A stretch of 64,000 bases of DNA from Romanomermis culicivorax (lineage: Eukaryota; Nematoda; Enoplea; Mermithida; Mermithidae): the NCBI GenBank assembly GCA_963922205.1, contig CAWUHX010000031.1:310001-374000 (forward strand), written 5' to 3'. The notes under the pieces are model-generated. The model was given only the letters and a program-made list of their open reading frames with translations. It did not search any database and was not told the DNA's origin. Below, piece after piece: positions 44,113-56,077 of the stretch. The translations under genes were made by a program, and so were the position numbers. Numbering within the stretch: position 1 is the stretch's first letter; every line of letters begins with the position of its first letter.

Positions 44113-44402
44113 AGTCAATGAATAGATATCTACTCGTATTTGACCCGAATGCGAAGGAGTTCTCTTCGAACAGTGTATCAGCATCGTTCATTGTTGCAGC
44201 AAAGTTTAGATGCTGTCTGTCAATCATTCGGTCTATTCGGATTTAAAACTGAAATTCTTACTTTCTGCGTTTGATTCATTCATATAAAAAATTCGATATC
44301 GTTGGTAATAGTACAATGTTCCGACCGAAAATTCACACAACTTCCGACTTTATTTTCCATTTTCTTAGTCTTTACACTGTTGTTAAATATATATAAGATT
44401 CG

Positions 44403-47387
44403 CAGGGTTGGCATTGGCAAGGCTTTGGTTTTTTGGTTTTTGGTTTTTTTGGTTTTTTAAAAAAACCAAAAAATTGGAAAATCTCTGGTTTTTTGGTTTT
44501 TTTTGGTTTTTTTCCAAAATCATTGGGAAACTGTTTTTTCACATTAGTCGATCTTCCAGGCATGTATTGGCGTCTATCTGAATTAACAAAACAATTAATT
44601 TAGTTAAATTGATTTGAATGCATGAATGAATGAAGAAGATTTATTACCTGTCAGGCGAAATATAACACAAGAAAAGAAAAAAAGGTTAAAACGCGAGAAC
44701 AAACGATTAAAATGAAATAAGAAAACGAAGAAAAGTTTCGAAAACTCAATCGGACAAATACAATATCGCAGCGAAAATATGTGCTACAGTAAACAAGTTA
44801 ATGACGGTAATAGGAAGCGCAGGTTACATATTTGTAACAGGCTAACGCGCTCCCCCGAGATAATCAGAAAAATCAATCTTAGAGATTTTCGTTTTGAATG
44901 TGTGTAAATTGGAAGAACTAAGAACTTCAGCTGAAAGTTCATTCCAGATATTAATGTACCTGTTGGAAAAATCATATAATCTACTATTTGTTTTAGCTTT
45001 ACCTGTTTTGAGTTAGTAGTCATTTTTACGACACGTGGACTCGAAATTTCTGCTAATAAAGAAGTCCGATTTTTGCAGACAGGATTGGCCTTTAATAATT
45101 TGAAACATCATGCATAAAACGGCACATAGTCGGCATATTTCTAAGCTATCAAGGCATAGCTTAGTTAAACGCTCATCATATGAAAGGATAGACCCAAAAC
45201 CACATATTCTCTTTGTGAATCTTCTCTGAACTTTTTCAATGAGATTTATGTCAGAGGCATAGTAAGGGTTCCAAACAGTTGAACAATATTCTAGCAGGGA
45301 TCTAACATAAACAGTAAACGCGCGTACAAGGTTAGAAGTATCATGGGAAGTAAAGGTTCTAATTATCAAAGAACTTAAGCTAAAGGCTTTCTTGGTAATT
45401 GATTCTATGTGATCTCTAAAACTCAAGTTTTGGGATATAAGTACGCCCAAGTCTCTGACGTATGGGTTTTCACCTGGAATTTCAGACAATCCTGAATTGT
45501 AGGGGACCTTTGGATTTGCATGGCCCATATAGAGAATAGAACTTTTTTCAGCCGAAATTTCGAGTTGCCATGTTTTAGACCAATGGAAAATCTGATCAAG
45601 ATCATCTTGAAGAGTTTTACATTGTGTGGAGGTGTTAAAAATTTTCGCATCATCTGCGAAAAGATAGACATAGGATTTTAAAGTATCAGGGAGGTCGTTT
45701 ATAAACAAGAGGAAAAGAGTTGGACCAAGAACACTCCCCTGGGGGACACCACTGCTTACGTCTGATGTTAGGGAAAATTTGTTGTTAATGCAGACTTTTT
45801 GAGTGCGATTTGAAAGGAAGGCGATGATCCAATTCGCAAGAAAACCACAGATGCCATAGCTTTTCAAGTTTAGAGCAAGCTTACTATGGGAGACAGAGTC
45901 AAAAGCTTTCTTAAAATCAATGTAAATCAAATCAATGGAAGATCCTAAATCAGTAAGTTTGGTCCATGAATTTTTGTATTTGAGCAACTGTGTTTCACAT
46001 GACTTTTTTGGAAAAAACCCAAACTGAAAGGGAGATAATAGAGAGCTTCTCTTAAGGTAATCTAAAATAGAAGAGTTAATAATGCTTTCCATGACTTTAC
46101 AAGCAATACAACAAAGAGAAATTGGTCGGTAATTGGAAATCGATGAGGAATCACCTTTTTTGTATACTGGGATTACATTTGCAGTTTTCCATATAGATGG
46201 TAATGCCCCAGATCTAAAAGAAACCTCAAAGATATGAGAACGTGGGTCGGCCAAACAATTGGATAGTTTTTTTCATAAAATAGGCACATAACCCATCAGG
46301 ACCCAAGGCAAGGGACGGATTCAGTTTACGAAGAGCAGCATGAACTAGCTCAACAGAAAATGATGAATTGGAGATTTCAGACATAGTTCTTTTGGGGAAA
46401 AGAGGCACAGAACCATTATCATTGGTAAAGACTGATGTGAAATAATTATTGAAAAGTTCGGCCTTTAGATCTTCATCAGAAATAATTTCATTACCTATAC
46501 AAATTGGGGGAATAGCTCTATTTGATTTGATTTCGGAATTTACAAAATTATAGAAACTTCTGAGATCTGATTTGTCAATAAGTTTCTTTTCAATGTCGAT
46601 TTGATGTGATTTGATTTGATTTTTCAAAAATTTACAATGACTGTTGAAAAGAAACTTGTCACAGGCTGATTTAGTTTTCCTATAGTTTCTCCAAAGTTTT
46701 AATTTTTTAGCGAGTAGCTTCTGGAGGGGTATTTGGGATATTTTTTTGCCTTACTTAGTTTAGATGTGGGTTACGTGTTGTGTTATAATGAGCTTTAAAA
46801 TGTCAATAAAACTACAATACATGTCATCTGCATTTCTACATGTGGAGAAAACATCAGGCCAAGAGATCTGGAATAAGAGCTCAGAAATAGTATCATAGTT
46901 TGCCTTGCGAAAGTTCAAGGGGGGGGGATTTTGGATTCAGGGGATTTGTCTTGAGAATTATTTTGAACTTTACAGTTGAGTGGTCACTAGTAGAAAAAGG
47001 AGGGACAGCATGAACGTCAGAGACAGATCTATCACCAAAAATTAGATCAAGGATATTGTTATCATGAGTGGGTTGCAAAACCAGTTGCTGAAGACTTGTA
47101 CTAGAAAGACACTCAAATAAAGATGTGTAGGTGGCTTCATAGGGATAGGTAGAATTGATCCAGTCAAGTTTAAGTAAATTAATACTTCTAGCTGCCATTT
47201 TGCGGCTCCCTGACTAGTCTCAGATGATACAGGGAGCTTCCAGCAGTTTTTTACATAGTTATTTTGATGTACCAAACATTCTAAAGAATTAAACCAGAAA
47301 AAAAACTATAGAAAAACCAAAAAAACCACTAAAAAACCAAAAAACCCAAAAGTCGAAATTTCAAAAGTTCGGTTTTTGCCAACCCTG
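44403..47387 (+). mobile_element. hAT-type element (CAGGGTTGGCA ends) filled by a non-LTR retrotransposon
   Basis: The TIRs are CAGGGTTGGCA and TGCCAACCCTG. The perfect 8-bp duplication aagattcg lies at 44395-44402 and 47388-47395. Both ends carry GGTTTTTT/AAAAAACC runs that can pair. The interior from about 44625 to 47285 is a separate non-LTR element, so the original hAT element was only about 300 bp. Confidence 0.88.
44625..47285 (-). mobile_element. CR1/Jockey-like non-LTR retrotransposon N2, copy A
   Basis: On the minus strand, the endonuclease C-terminus lies at 47198-46893 (HDNNILDLIFGDRSV, STSDHSTVKFKI). A linker (46627-46226) ends near LALGPDGLCAYFMKK. The RT frame (46254-45013, 413 aa) has YIDFKKAFDSVSH (motif A), SGVPQGSVLGP (motif B), YLFADDAKIF (motif C) and EKVQRRFTKRI. 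A TAA at about 45010 cuts the C-terminus, which continues at 45023-44784. The 3' end has an ATTC-type microsatellite tail. It is 5' truncated. Confidence 0.9.
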
Positions 47388-47429
47388 AAGATTCGTCGTC
47401 GAAAATTGAATCAATTGTAATAGGCTAAA

Positions 47430-48605
47430 AATTTGGATAAAAAAGTAGCAACAGATTCAATTTATATTGATTTTCAAGAAGCATTTGATACTGTTTCTCA
47501 TAAAAAACTGGTCGGAAAATCTGCATCCTACGGCATATCTAGTTTTTTATTGAGATGGTTACATGGTTTTTTATTTAATAGGACTCAACAGGTAAAAATT
47601 GGCATTTGCTTCTCTAATCCAATTAGAGTTACTAGTGGGGTTCCTCAGGGTAGTGTATTGGGACCAAGTTTGTTCTTTATTCTCATAAATAATATATCTG
47701 ATGGTTTTAGCAGTGAAATTTATCTTTTTGCTGATGATGTGAAAATATTCAATGCTACAGAAAATGTTGAAGTACTACAAGGCGATCTTGTCAAAGTAAA
47801 GTTTATGAATGGTCATTGAAATGGCAATTATGTATTTCTCTGGAAAAATGCTCTGTTTTGCATCTTGAAAGTAATAACCCCAAAGTTGAGTATTATATAA
47901 ACGATTTTCTGATTCCTACTGTTTCATAGATGAAGGATCTTGGTGTTATATTCAATGAAAAATTGTCAGAAACTGCCCACTGTAATTATGTAGTTAAAAA
48001 AGCATCTAGGGTGGAAAATTTCATGTTAAAATGTTTTCACTCTAACTTCAATGAATTAAAAATTAAGGCTTTTAAATCCTATGTTCTCCCTATTTTGGAA
48101 TATGGTTCACCACTCTGGAATCCTTGTCTGGTTAGAGATACTGAACTGGTAGAAAAAGTTCAACGAAGGTTTACAAAAAGACTTCTCCATTATAAAGATT
48201 TAAGCTATAAGGAGCGTCTCAACAAATCTGGCCTTGATGACCTTGCATTTAGACATACGTGTATCGACTTATCTTACATGTTCTTAATTTTAAAATTTAA
48301 AGTTATTCCACCTGATTTATTTTTCACCTTGAGTCCATTCAATTATCGCGCGTCCAACTTATTTAAATTGTATTAATCGAAATATAATTAATGCTTTAAA
48401 ACATGATTTTTGCTTGCGAAATATTGATGTTTGGAATTCCTTACCCAATGATATCATTTGTTCGAACAGTATGCCCTGTTTTCGGTCTAAATTGAATCAT
48501 TTTTTAAAGCTCAATTCGCACGTGCTTTTGTCACGTCCATGAGCTTTTCTGTATTATTCGTATTTACTCTTGTATTTATTCGCATTTAATAAATTTCTTT
48601 CTTTC
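47430..48605 (+). mobile_element. 5'-truncated non-LTR retrotransposon N3
   Basis: Plus-strand frames encode IYIDFQEAFDTVSH, SGVPQGSVLGPSLFFIL, YLFADDVKIF (47433-47819). After a frameshift (47930-48376) they encode MKDLGVIFNEKLSETAH, YVLPILEYGSPLWNP and KVQRRFTKRLL. The 3' end is AATAAATTTCTTTCTTTCT, a CTTT-type tail. It is inactive. Confidence 0.88.
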
Positions 48606-49590
48606 TAAATTTCAACTTCCCAAATAATTCTAGAGTCATTTAAGTTTTCTCAACATTCCGTTTCTTTTCGAGTCGTCATAAACTTACTTGCAGAGTTTCT
48701 TCTTATCTCAATGACATCGTTGGCTGAAAAATAGGTTGGGCACGATTTTTACAAAATATTAATGCGTTAAACGTTAACTTTTTATCAAAATTTTGGCCTG
48801 AAACCTCTCTGCAGTTTTTGCTATGTTTCTAGTAGAAAAAAAATTTTGTGCCAATGGCACTAATTCTTTTGACGTCTTGTGCCAATTGGCACCAATGTCC
48901 GTGCACAAAAAAAAACGCTGATTGTCAGGGTTTTTTTTGCACAGGCCGGCCAGGTTGCATTGCAATGCAATGTGCAACTTAGGGAAAAATTTCGGTTGCT
49001 GATTAATTTTTAGTTGCTCACTCACACATCGATAAATTTGCTTAAATTTATTTGCAAAACCATGGCAAACTAGTTTTCTTGTTTTTCATTCGATCTGCGT
49101 CAATTTTAGACATTTAAAACCCAATTTTTTGAGTTTGGAGAGAAAATGAAAAAATTAAAATGACTAGACTAGAGTAATGTGTTCGACGCGTAGCGCCGAA
49201 AATTTTTTGTGGATTTCAATATTCTAAAACGATGGAAAATGAATCTTTTCGGCTTTTATTCCCGTATATTCGGTTTGATTTCTCAGTGAATTTAATGAAT
49301 TTTCAGTCGGACAAACTAAAGTTCAAAAACTGGGCCAGCGACTAAGAATTTGGATCTTTCAATCAGCAAATATGTCTACACTCAAAATGTTTTAGTCACA
49401 TGAAAGTCAAAATTTTTACGAAGAATTCCGAGAAAATGACTGAGAAAAATGTTAGTCTTCATTGAATTCGTATTAAACATTTATCCATAATATGTTGATA
49501 GTTAGAACCTATATAAGCACTAACTGGAATGACCTTTTCTAACCGCGCAATAGAATAATATAAAAAATCATAAATGAATTGACTTGAAAC
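48606..49590. other. Mixed repeat sequence
   Basis: It contains GTGCCA/TGGCAC palindromes (48850-48905), a block similar to 42180-42330 (CCAGGTTGCA…GATAAATTTGCT) and an imperfect triloop hairpin near 49183 followed by AAAATTTTTT. No gene was seen. Confidence 0.5.
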
Positions 49591-49607
49591 CCGGCGCAAA
49601 GCGCCGG
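49591..49607. repeat. Triloop hairpin, canonical stem
   Basis: CCGGCGC-aaa-GCGCCGG followed by AAAATTTTCCC. Left terminus of the foldback repeat. Confidence 0.75.
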
Positions 49608-49900
49608 AAAATTTTCCCTTTCTTCCATTTTAGAACGCATAAAAATGCATCTCCGGACAGAAAAGCCTATCACCTAATCAAAAGAGCAGTCAGGCCTCAA
49701 GTTGCACTGTGCAGCTTGGCAGAAAAAATTTGGCTGCACAGCACGAAGTTTGGTTGCTGTGTGCAAAAAAAACCCTGGGCATCGTCCCCCTACCTGGGGT
49801 TATTTTTCACACAACAACCAAATTTCGGGCTGTGCAACCAAACTTTTATTGTCAAGTTGCACAATTCAACTTGAAGCCTGACTGCCCTATTGATTAGGTT

Positions 49901-50042
49901 AAGGTAAAGTGGGGTGACTTTGATCAGAGTATGGCATCTGATAACTCTTTGAGATCAGCAGGTCATTTTGGCTGTGTAGACAACCTGATCTCAAATAGTT
50001 ATCAAATGCCCAACTCTGATCAAAGCCACCCCACTTTACCTT
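49901..50042. mobile_element. Palindromic MITE with TA target, about 60-bp arms
   Basis: AAGGTAAAGTGGGGTGACTT and the following 40 bp are inverted at 49981-50042, ending CCACCCCACTTTACCTT. Comparison with the uninterrupted opposite arm (49660-49690) places the insertion at a TA. This is consistent with a Tc1/mariner-type MITE, not a hAT. Confidence 0.7.
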
Positions 50043-50663
50043 ATAGGGTTTCCTGTCCGGTGATGCATTTTTATGCGTTATAAAATCGAAAATAGTGAAA
50101 ATCTTCGGGCGCTTGGCGCCGGATTTTAATTATTTGTAATTATTTTTCTATATTATTCCAGTGCGCGGGTAGCAAATGTTATTCTAGCTAATGTTTATGG
50201 CTTATAATTGTCAACATTCTATGGATAAATGTTTGATCCTGTGGTGCTTTTTTCGAATTTAACGAAAAGCAAGATTTTTTCGGTTATTTTCCCAAAAATT
50301 TTTTCCAATCTTCAAACCCATTTTGAAATCTGTGTGATTAGAACATTTTGAGTCCAAGTATAAATTCCTACCATTTGAAGAATTGAAATTATTGGTTGCT
50401 TTCTTCTAGTTTTTGAATTGTAGTCTGCCCGACTGAAAATTGATTGAATTCACTCAAAAATTAAACCATCCGTCTTGGAAATAAAAGTTGAAAAGATTTA
50501 TTTTCCAGCGTTCTAAAATATCAAAATCCCACACAAAAAAACAAGTTACTCATACCAACTTTTTCATTTTCTCTTCGAAACTCAAAAAAATTGGGTTTTA
50601 GAAGCCTAAAACCGACGCGATTCGATTGAAATACATGAAAACTAGTTTTTTGGTGGTTTTTCC

Positions 50664-52212
50664 GATTTAGATAGATAGGTAGATAGATTTATTTGTCGTT
50701 AGAAAAATAAATTCAGAAAAGAATACGAAAAAAATATTATCATGAGCTTCAAGGCGATCGGTATTGTGGGGATATAAGCACAAAAATTCGATAAATCGTT
50801 TTTTAAATGTATGAACATTAAGAGCAGACGTCACATGACTAGGTAATATATTCCACGTACCTCAATAGATCCATTACAGAAATCTTTTTCAAGTAATCGC
50901 GTACGAAATTTTGACCAATATAATTTGTTAACATGATAATTAAAAGTACTGTATACAAAAAAATTATTCGAGTCCAAAACGTCGTAACGGATTATAGAAT
51001 AAACTTGGATAGATCTGTTATAGTTCCCATAAATTCAAGAGAATTCCGACTGGCGGACTCCAATCTTTCTTGGTAATTCATAGAGTTAAAGTCATATAAT
51101 CGTTTTGTGAACGACCTCTGAACTTTCTTTACCCTTTGTATTTTACCCATTAGATAAGGATTCCAAATAGGACTACCATATTCACGGATTGGGCGAACAT
51201 AAGTTTAAAATTCCCTGATTTTTAATTCATTAATGTTTGAGTAGAAACATTTAAAAATTAGATTTGATACCCTAGAAGCCTTCCTGATCATGTAATCACA
51301 GTACGGAACAAAACTGAGTTTTTCATCAACAAAAACACCAAGATCTTTTATACTAATTATTGGAGTTGGAGCAGAAATGGCATCACTTATTTTTACTCCT
51401 TGAGTTCTATTTGTAAGGAAGTCAATAATCAAATTCATTGTGAATTTATCACCTTGTAGTTTTTGTAAGAGCTTTGAATGTGAGACAGTATCAAATGCTT
51501 TCTTAAAATCAATGTATACAAAATCAACAGGAATTTGATCATCCAAGTTCTTAACCCACTTAGTTTTACATTCAAGAAGTTGTAAGACACATGATTTATT
51601 ATTCTGAATCCAAACTGATTACTACTGAATTAATAGGCATATCTGTCTAGATAACCCTACAATATTCTTATTAATTATTCCTTCCATCATTTTGCATGGT
51701 GCACTACCAAAGTGATATGAGCCTGTAGATTTCACCTTTGCTACAGTCTCCTTTTTTGAAGATTGGAACAATGTATGGTGTTTTCCATAAATCAGGTACT
51801 AATGTGCCAGTCCTATAAGAAACCTCAAAGATACACTAAGAGGTTCAGCAAGAACAAGATGTAACTTTTTCAGAAAGTAAACGCACAGACAGGTCCAAGG
51901 GAAAGTGTGGGTTTTAGATTTTTCAGTGCCAACAAAACTTCCTTGAAATCAAATTCAACTGACTGAAGATATTCAAATCCTTTACTAGGAAAAGGAGAAT
52001 TTTTTCGGCAATCAAAAGTAAAGACAGTTGCAAAATATTCGTTGAAAATATCACATTTGTCGAAGTCACTACTAACTGCGATATTATGATAATGCAATGT
52101 GGGGATCATTTGTCGCTTTACAGTTTTGCTGTTGACAAATTCATAAAAATTTTGTAAGGAGGAGGATTTCAATAGTTTCTTCTTTCTTAGCATAATGGAT
52201 ATCCATTTCGTT
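50664..52212 (-). mobile_element. Non-LTR retrotransposon N4, internally deleted
   Basis: Minus-strand frames 52193-51870 (linker, FNEYFATVFTF, LSLGPVCAF) and 51546-51205 (VYIDFKKAFDTVSHSK, then IKDLGVFVDEKLSF). RT motifs B and C (SGVPQGS, FADD) are absent between NRTQGVKI and IKDLG, so the catalytic core is deleted. The 3' tail is CTAT repeats (50664-50692). The 5' side runs into the assembly gap. Confidence 0.85.
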
Positions 52213-52312
52213 NNNNNNNNNNNNNNNNNNNNNNNNNNNNNNNNNNNNNNNNNNNNNNNNNNNNNNNNNNNNNNNNNNNNNNNNNNNNNNNNNNNNNNNN
52301 NNNNNNNNNNNN
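52213..52312. other. 100-N assembly gap
   Basis: Exactly 100 N, the conventional placeholder for a gap of unknown size. The large block repeat resumes at the first base after it. Confidence 0.98.
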
Positions 52313-52718
52313 AAAATCAAATGAACAAGAGAATCCTACTGGGTGATCATATTTTTTTTTAAAAATCAGCATTAGCAGAGTTTGCTTGGGTAAAAACTGA
52401 GACAAAATAATCATTAAAAGATGCAGCTTTACTAGCATTATTCGATAAAATCGTATCACCAAACTTCAAATCAGGAATTAAAGTTCCATAGTTTCTTGTT
52501 AACATATTGGTAAAATTTTTTTATGTCTTTAGATTCCAAAAGTTTTTCTTTTTTGGACGTATTAAATTTCCTAAGTTCAAGTCTAAGTAACGGTCTGGCT
52601 CTTTTATATTCACTATGGTTTTCAGGTGTGGATAATAATTTTTATTTTTCCATAAATATAGCTTTTTCTTCTCAAGTTGAATCAAAAAACCCGTTTTTTG
52701 GAACCCAAGGTTTACAAT
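52313..52718 (-). mobile_element. Non-LTR element N1, copy B, linker/RT start
   Basis: Counterpart of 35442-35846, cut by the gap on the left and by the hAT element on the right. Confidence 0.85.
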
Positions 52719-52948
52719 TAGGGATGTGCCGGGTATCCAGATCCGGATCCGCAGACATCCGCCTAAATTTTAGGATCCGGATCCGATCCAGATCGGCTAA
52801 ACCAGATTTTTTTGTATCCGGATCTGTTGAACCAAATTTTTTAAGATCCGGATCCGCTGTTGTCAATGGTTAAGATCCGGTCATATCGGATCTTTATTCA
52901 TTATTATTCACATAAAATTTTGCAGTATTAGAAAACACGAAAAATTTT

Positions 52949-52965
52949 CCGGCGCTAGGCGCCGG
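52949..52965. repeat. Triloop hairpin, canonical stem
   Basis: CCGGCGC-tag-GCGCCGG, perfect. The copy A counterpart at 36078 has one mismatch. Confidence 0.75.
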
Positions 52966-53987
52966 ATTTTATAATTCTTAGCAATACTATTTTTCTGCAA
53001 ATCGTGCTTTCTGGAGAAAAAATTTCCAGTAAAGGAAAAAAATGTTGGCGGTCCTCCTGTATAGAGAAGGCGAATTTTGGTCCATTTCAGAACGTCAAAA
53101 TCCATTTTTCCAACTTTTTTGCAACTGTAATTTAAAGATGAAGCCGAGTTCAATTGAGAAGCATCGTGGAACTAATTTTCAGAAATTTCAGGTTTAACTA
53201 GAAGTTTTTCAGATTTATGAAAGTTATGAGTATATTTTCTTAATTTGTAAAATGATTATGAAGGACGGCAACTCGAGTGCTAGATCATAGTTTTTTCAGT
53301 GTATAAAATAAATTTCTTCATACAAAGACTTTTTGGGCCGATCTTTGTACAGGTACAAACAGGCTTGTACAAACTGCAATGGTAGCAAAATTATACTTGA
53401 GACAGAAATTTTTCAACAGTATCACCCTTCAAACGATTTTTGGTAGGATCATAAATTTGACCAGCACCACTGAATAGCTGTTCATAGGGGACACTTTTCG
53501 CTGTTACTAATTTAAGTTTACTTTCTGCATGAAGCAATTCCAGAGATGTTTGAGATTTAAGTTCATGCTCTAATTTGGTTTTTGAGTTGCTACGTTCATT
53601 TTTTGGCTATCTTCAAAGAAAACACTAAATTAATTCTTTAACATTTCTATACTAGTAGCAATTTGTTCCACAATAACTTCTATTTTCGTTATCTTCTTTT
53701 TATTTAGCCGCAATCTGCTTATATACTGCCATATGTTTCCTCTCCAAATGTTTTCTCTAACATCCAATACCACAACCTTTTCTCTATAACTGTATCTGCA
53801 TTTATTGCACTTTGCCTTTCTTTATCATCTGGGGACACTGTGAAGTAGTCCCACACTCTGCTAGTGAAAGAAAAACTTAAATCCATAATTTCTGAAAAAG
53901 TTTCTATTTCTATTTATTTCCTTTCTGATGAAACCAATATTAATCTAAGCATGAATACAATTTAATGAATAAAAATTACTAATTAGT

Positions 53988-55743
53988 TAGTGATCGTACG
54001 GGGTCCCCGTCCCCGTAAGGATACCAGGGATCTCCGGCGTTTTCGTCCCTGTCCCCGGTCTAAAAAAGTCATCGGGGATTCCGTTTTTCGGGGAATTTCA
54101 TTTTAGTAATGCAATTTGTTCTGTTGTGCTGGCTTATAGCTTTTAAACATGAGCACGTTATGGATGAATGTTTGACCTTGTATTGTTTTTTCACATATTT
54201 GACTAAAACCTAGATTTTTCTAGATTATTTCCACAAAATCATTTTGTGGTTCTTTAGAATTTTCGACTTTCGGGAAGATAACTTTTTGCATTGGGGAAAA
54301 TGATTAAGCGTGGGACCATAGCAGAGGTTCTTCTGTCTGAAAAAGTCATTCAATTCATTGCTGCTTGCCTATTTTAGTTTGCCTGACTGAAAACATGTTG
54401 AATTCACTGAAAATTAGACTTTTCAGGCAGGAAATAAATATTAAAAATAGTCATTTTCTAACAATATAGAATATCAAAATCCAAATTTGTTCCGATGCTC
54501 TGCACTGCATTAATTACCGATCGATATCCGAGTCCAAAGTAAAATATCTATCACACTTTTTTATGATTTATACCAATGTTTTTTTGCACTGTGCAAAACT
54601 TTTTCCACTCGTGCAAAACTTTTTTTCAGATTTTTTGCACCTTGCAAAAAAATATTTAAGTGCGAAAAAAATTTGGTGTTTTCATATAGAAAAGATGCAT
54701 TTTGGTGCATTCTAGTAGGTGCAAATCTCAAAATTTGCCGGCGCTTCGCACCCGGTTATAGATTTAATAAGCATTATCATTTATTTCCTAGCTCAGGTGC
54801 AGCTTCTGGCCTGTCTACTTTCACTTATCACAATCTATTTTCATCATTCTAAACGTATTATCTCATGTTTTAATTAGTAATCTTCAACATTTTATCTTGA
54901 TATATAATGAAGATTCACATTTTTTCCTTGACACATTTTTGAGACGGATCAATACGTCAAGTCTAAACTGTTTGAAGCGATTGATCCTTTCTTAACGTAA
55001 AATCAATTCAAAAGCTGTATGGAAAGAGTTTTCGGACATTTCTACTCTTCTACCTCATATCATTTCGGCCAAGTTCATGAGAGTTTGCAAATGAATTACT
55101 GGTTTTAAAATTTCTCAAATAAAAAATTTCTAGAAAGTACGAATTTTGAACAGAAAATTCGAATGTAATTATTGAAATAAATGTTCGGAAAATTGATTTT
55201 CTAGTGTCGCTGAATGTCAATACCCAAAAAAATTTTCCGGCGCTTGGCGCCGGAAACATTACTATAATACACATTATTCCCACCTGTGGGTGGATGGGTA
55301 TAATAGATATGCATAAGCGTTTATATTAACTTACAAAGTTGTGCTAGACATGGTTCTATTTTGAGCATTATTGAGTGACCCTATATGGTTTTGTATAGTG
55401 TAGGTAGTTATCGAGATCTTTTAGTCATGTCTAGGCTGATGAAGTCAGTTGAATATATTACTGAATGAGGCAGACAATGTTGTAAGAATATTGTCATAGT
55501 TTTTAATTGATTAGGTATATACTTGACCTGAAAAATCAAGATTTGAGTTTTCTCAACTCGCATGTTTGATTGATTTCAGATTTATAATAGATTATATACA
55601 GATTTTATTGACTTCAGATAATATAAATGAGTACTCATGTAGTATTCAATGTATGTAAAAATATCTCTCCCCGTCCCCGTCCCCGAAAGAACGGGGAAAA
55701 CTCGTCCCCGTCCCCGAAAAAATCTGTCCCCGTACGATCACTA
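53988..55743 (+). mobile_element. Nested CCCCGTC hAT-type element, copy B
   Basis: Same TIRs and taattagt duplication as 37117-38872 (53980-53987 and 55744-55751). The right CCCCGTC array has one extra repeat compared with copy A. Confidence 0.9.
55237..55253. repeat. Triloop hairpin, canonical stem
   Basis: CCGGCGC-ttg-GCGCCGG, counterpart of 38374. Confidence 0.75.
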
Positions 55744-56077
55744 TAATTAGTACATGTCAACTATCTCAACAAACGAACACCTCAATCATTAATAATCTAT
55801 TGACACCAATGAATATAAATCATACAACTCAATTTTAGACAAATTAGACATAGTACATATACTTATTGAAAGATCCGGATCCGATCCGGATCCGCTCGGA
55901 TCAGTTCCTCAAGATCCGGATCCAGATCCGCTCGGATCAAATCCTCAAGATCCGGATCCGGATCCCGATCCGCTGAACCAAATTTTTTTGGATCCGGATT
56001 CGACCCGGATCCGCTGAATCAAATTTTTCAAGATCCGGATCCGCTGTCACCAAAAAAGTCGACCCGGCCCATCACTA

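Larger units (their letters stand above)
35442..47151. repeat. Copy A of a large near-identical block
   Basis: This block recurs from 52313 to the window end with offsets of 16871 falling to 16849, through small indels and a few substitutions. It shares all nested insertions with copy B, so the duplication or haplotype split post-dates them. Confidence 0.9.
49591..50122. mobile_element. Foldback repeat bounded by triloop hairpins
   Basis: The left arm (hairpin CCGGCGC-aaa-GCGCCGG, then ATAAAAATGCATCTCCGGAC and AAAGAGCAGTCAGGCCTCAA) is inverted in the right arm. The right arm runs GCCTGACTG, then TCCTGTCCGGTGATGCAT and a GGGCGC-ttg-GCGCC hairpin at the far end. A second palindromic MITE (49901-50042) is inserted in the right arm. 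Confidence 0.65.
52719..56077 (-). mobile_element. hAT remnant with BED finger and C-terminal domain, copy B
   Basis: Counterpart of 35847-39207 with the same tttacaat duplication (52711-52718 and 56078-56085). In the BED finger, copy B keeps a TG dinucleotide lost in copy A (YFTVSPDD frame) but has lost an A just downstream, so each copy has a different frameshift. Confidence 0.9.

Noticed and set aside
45423..45671. Second minus-strand frame inside the RT region
   Set aside because: A shadow of the RT frame in another reading phase.
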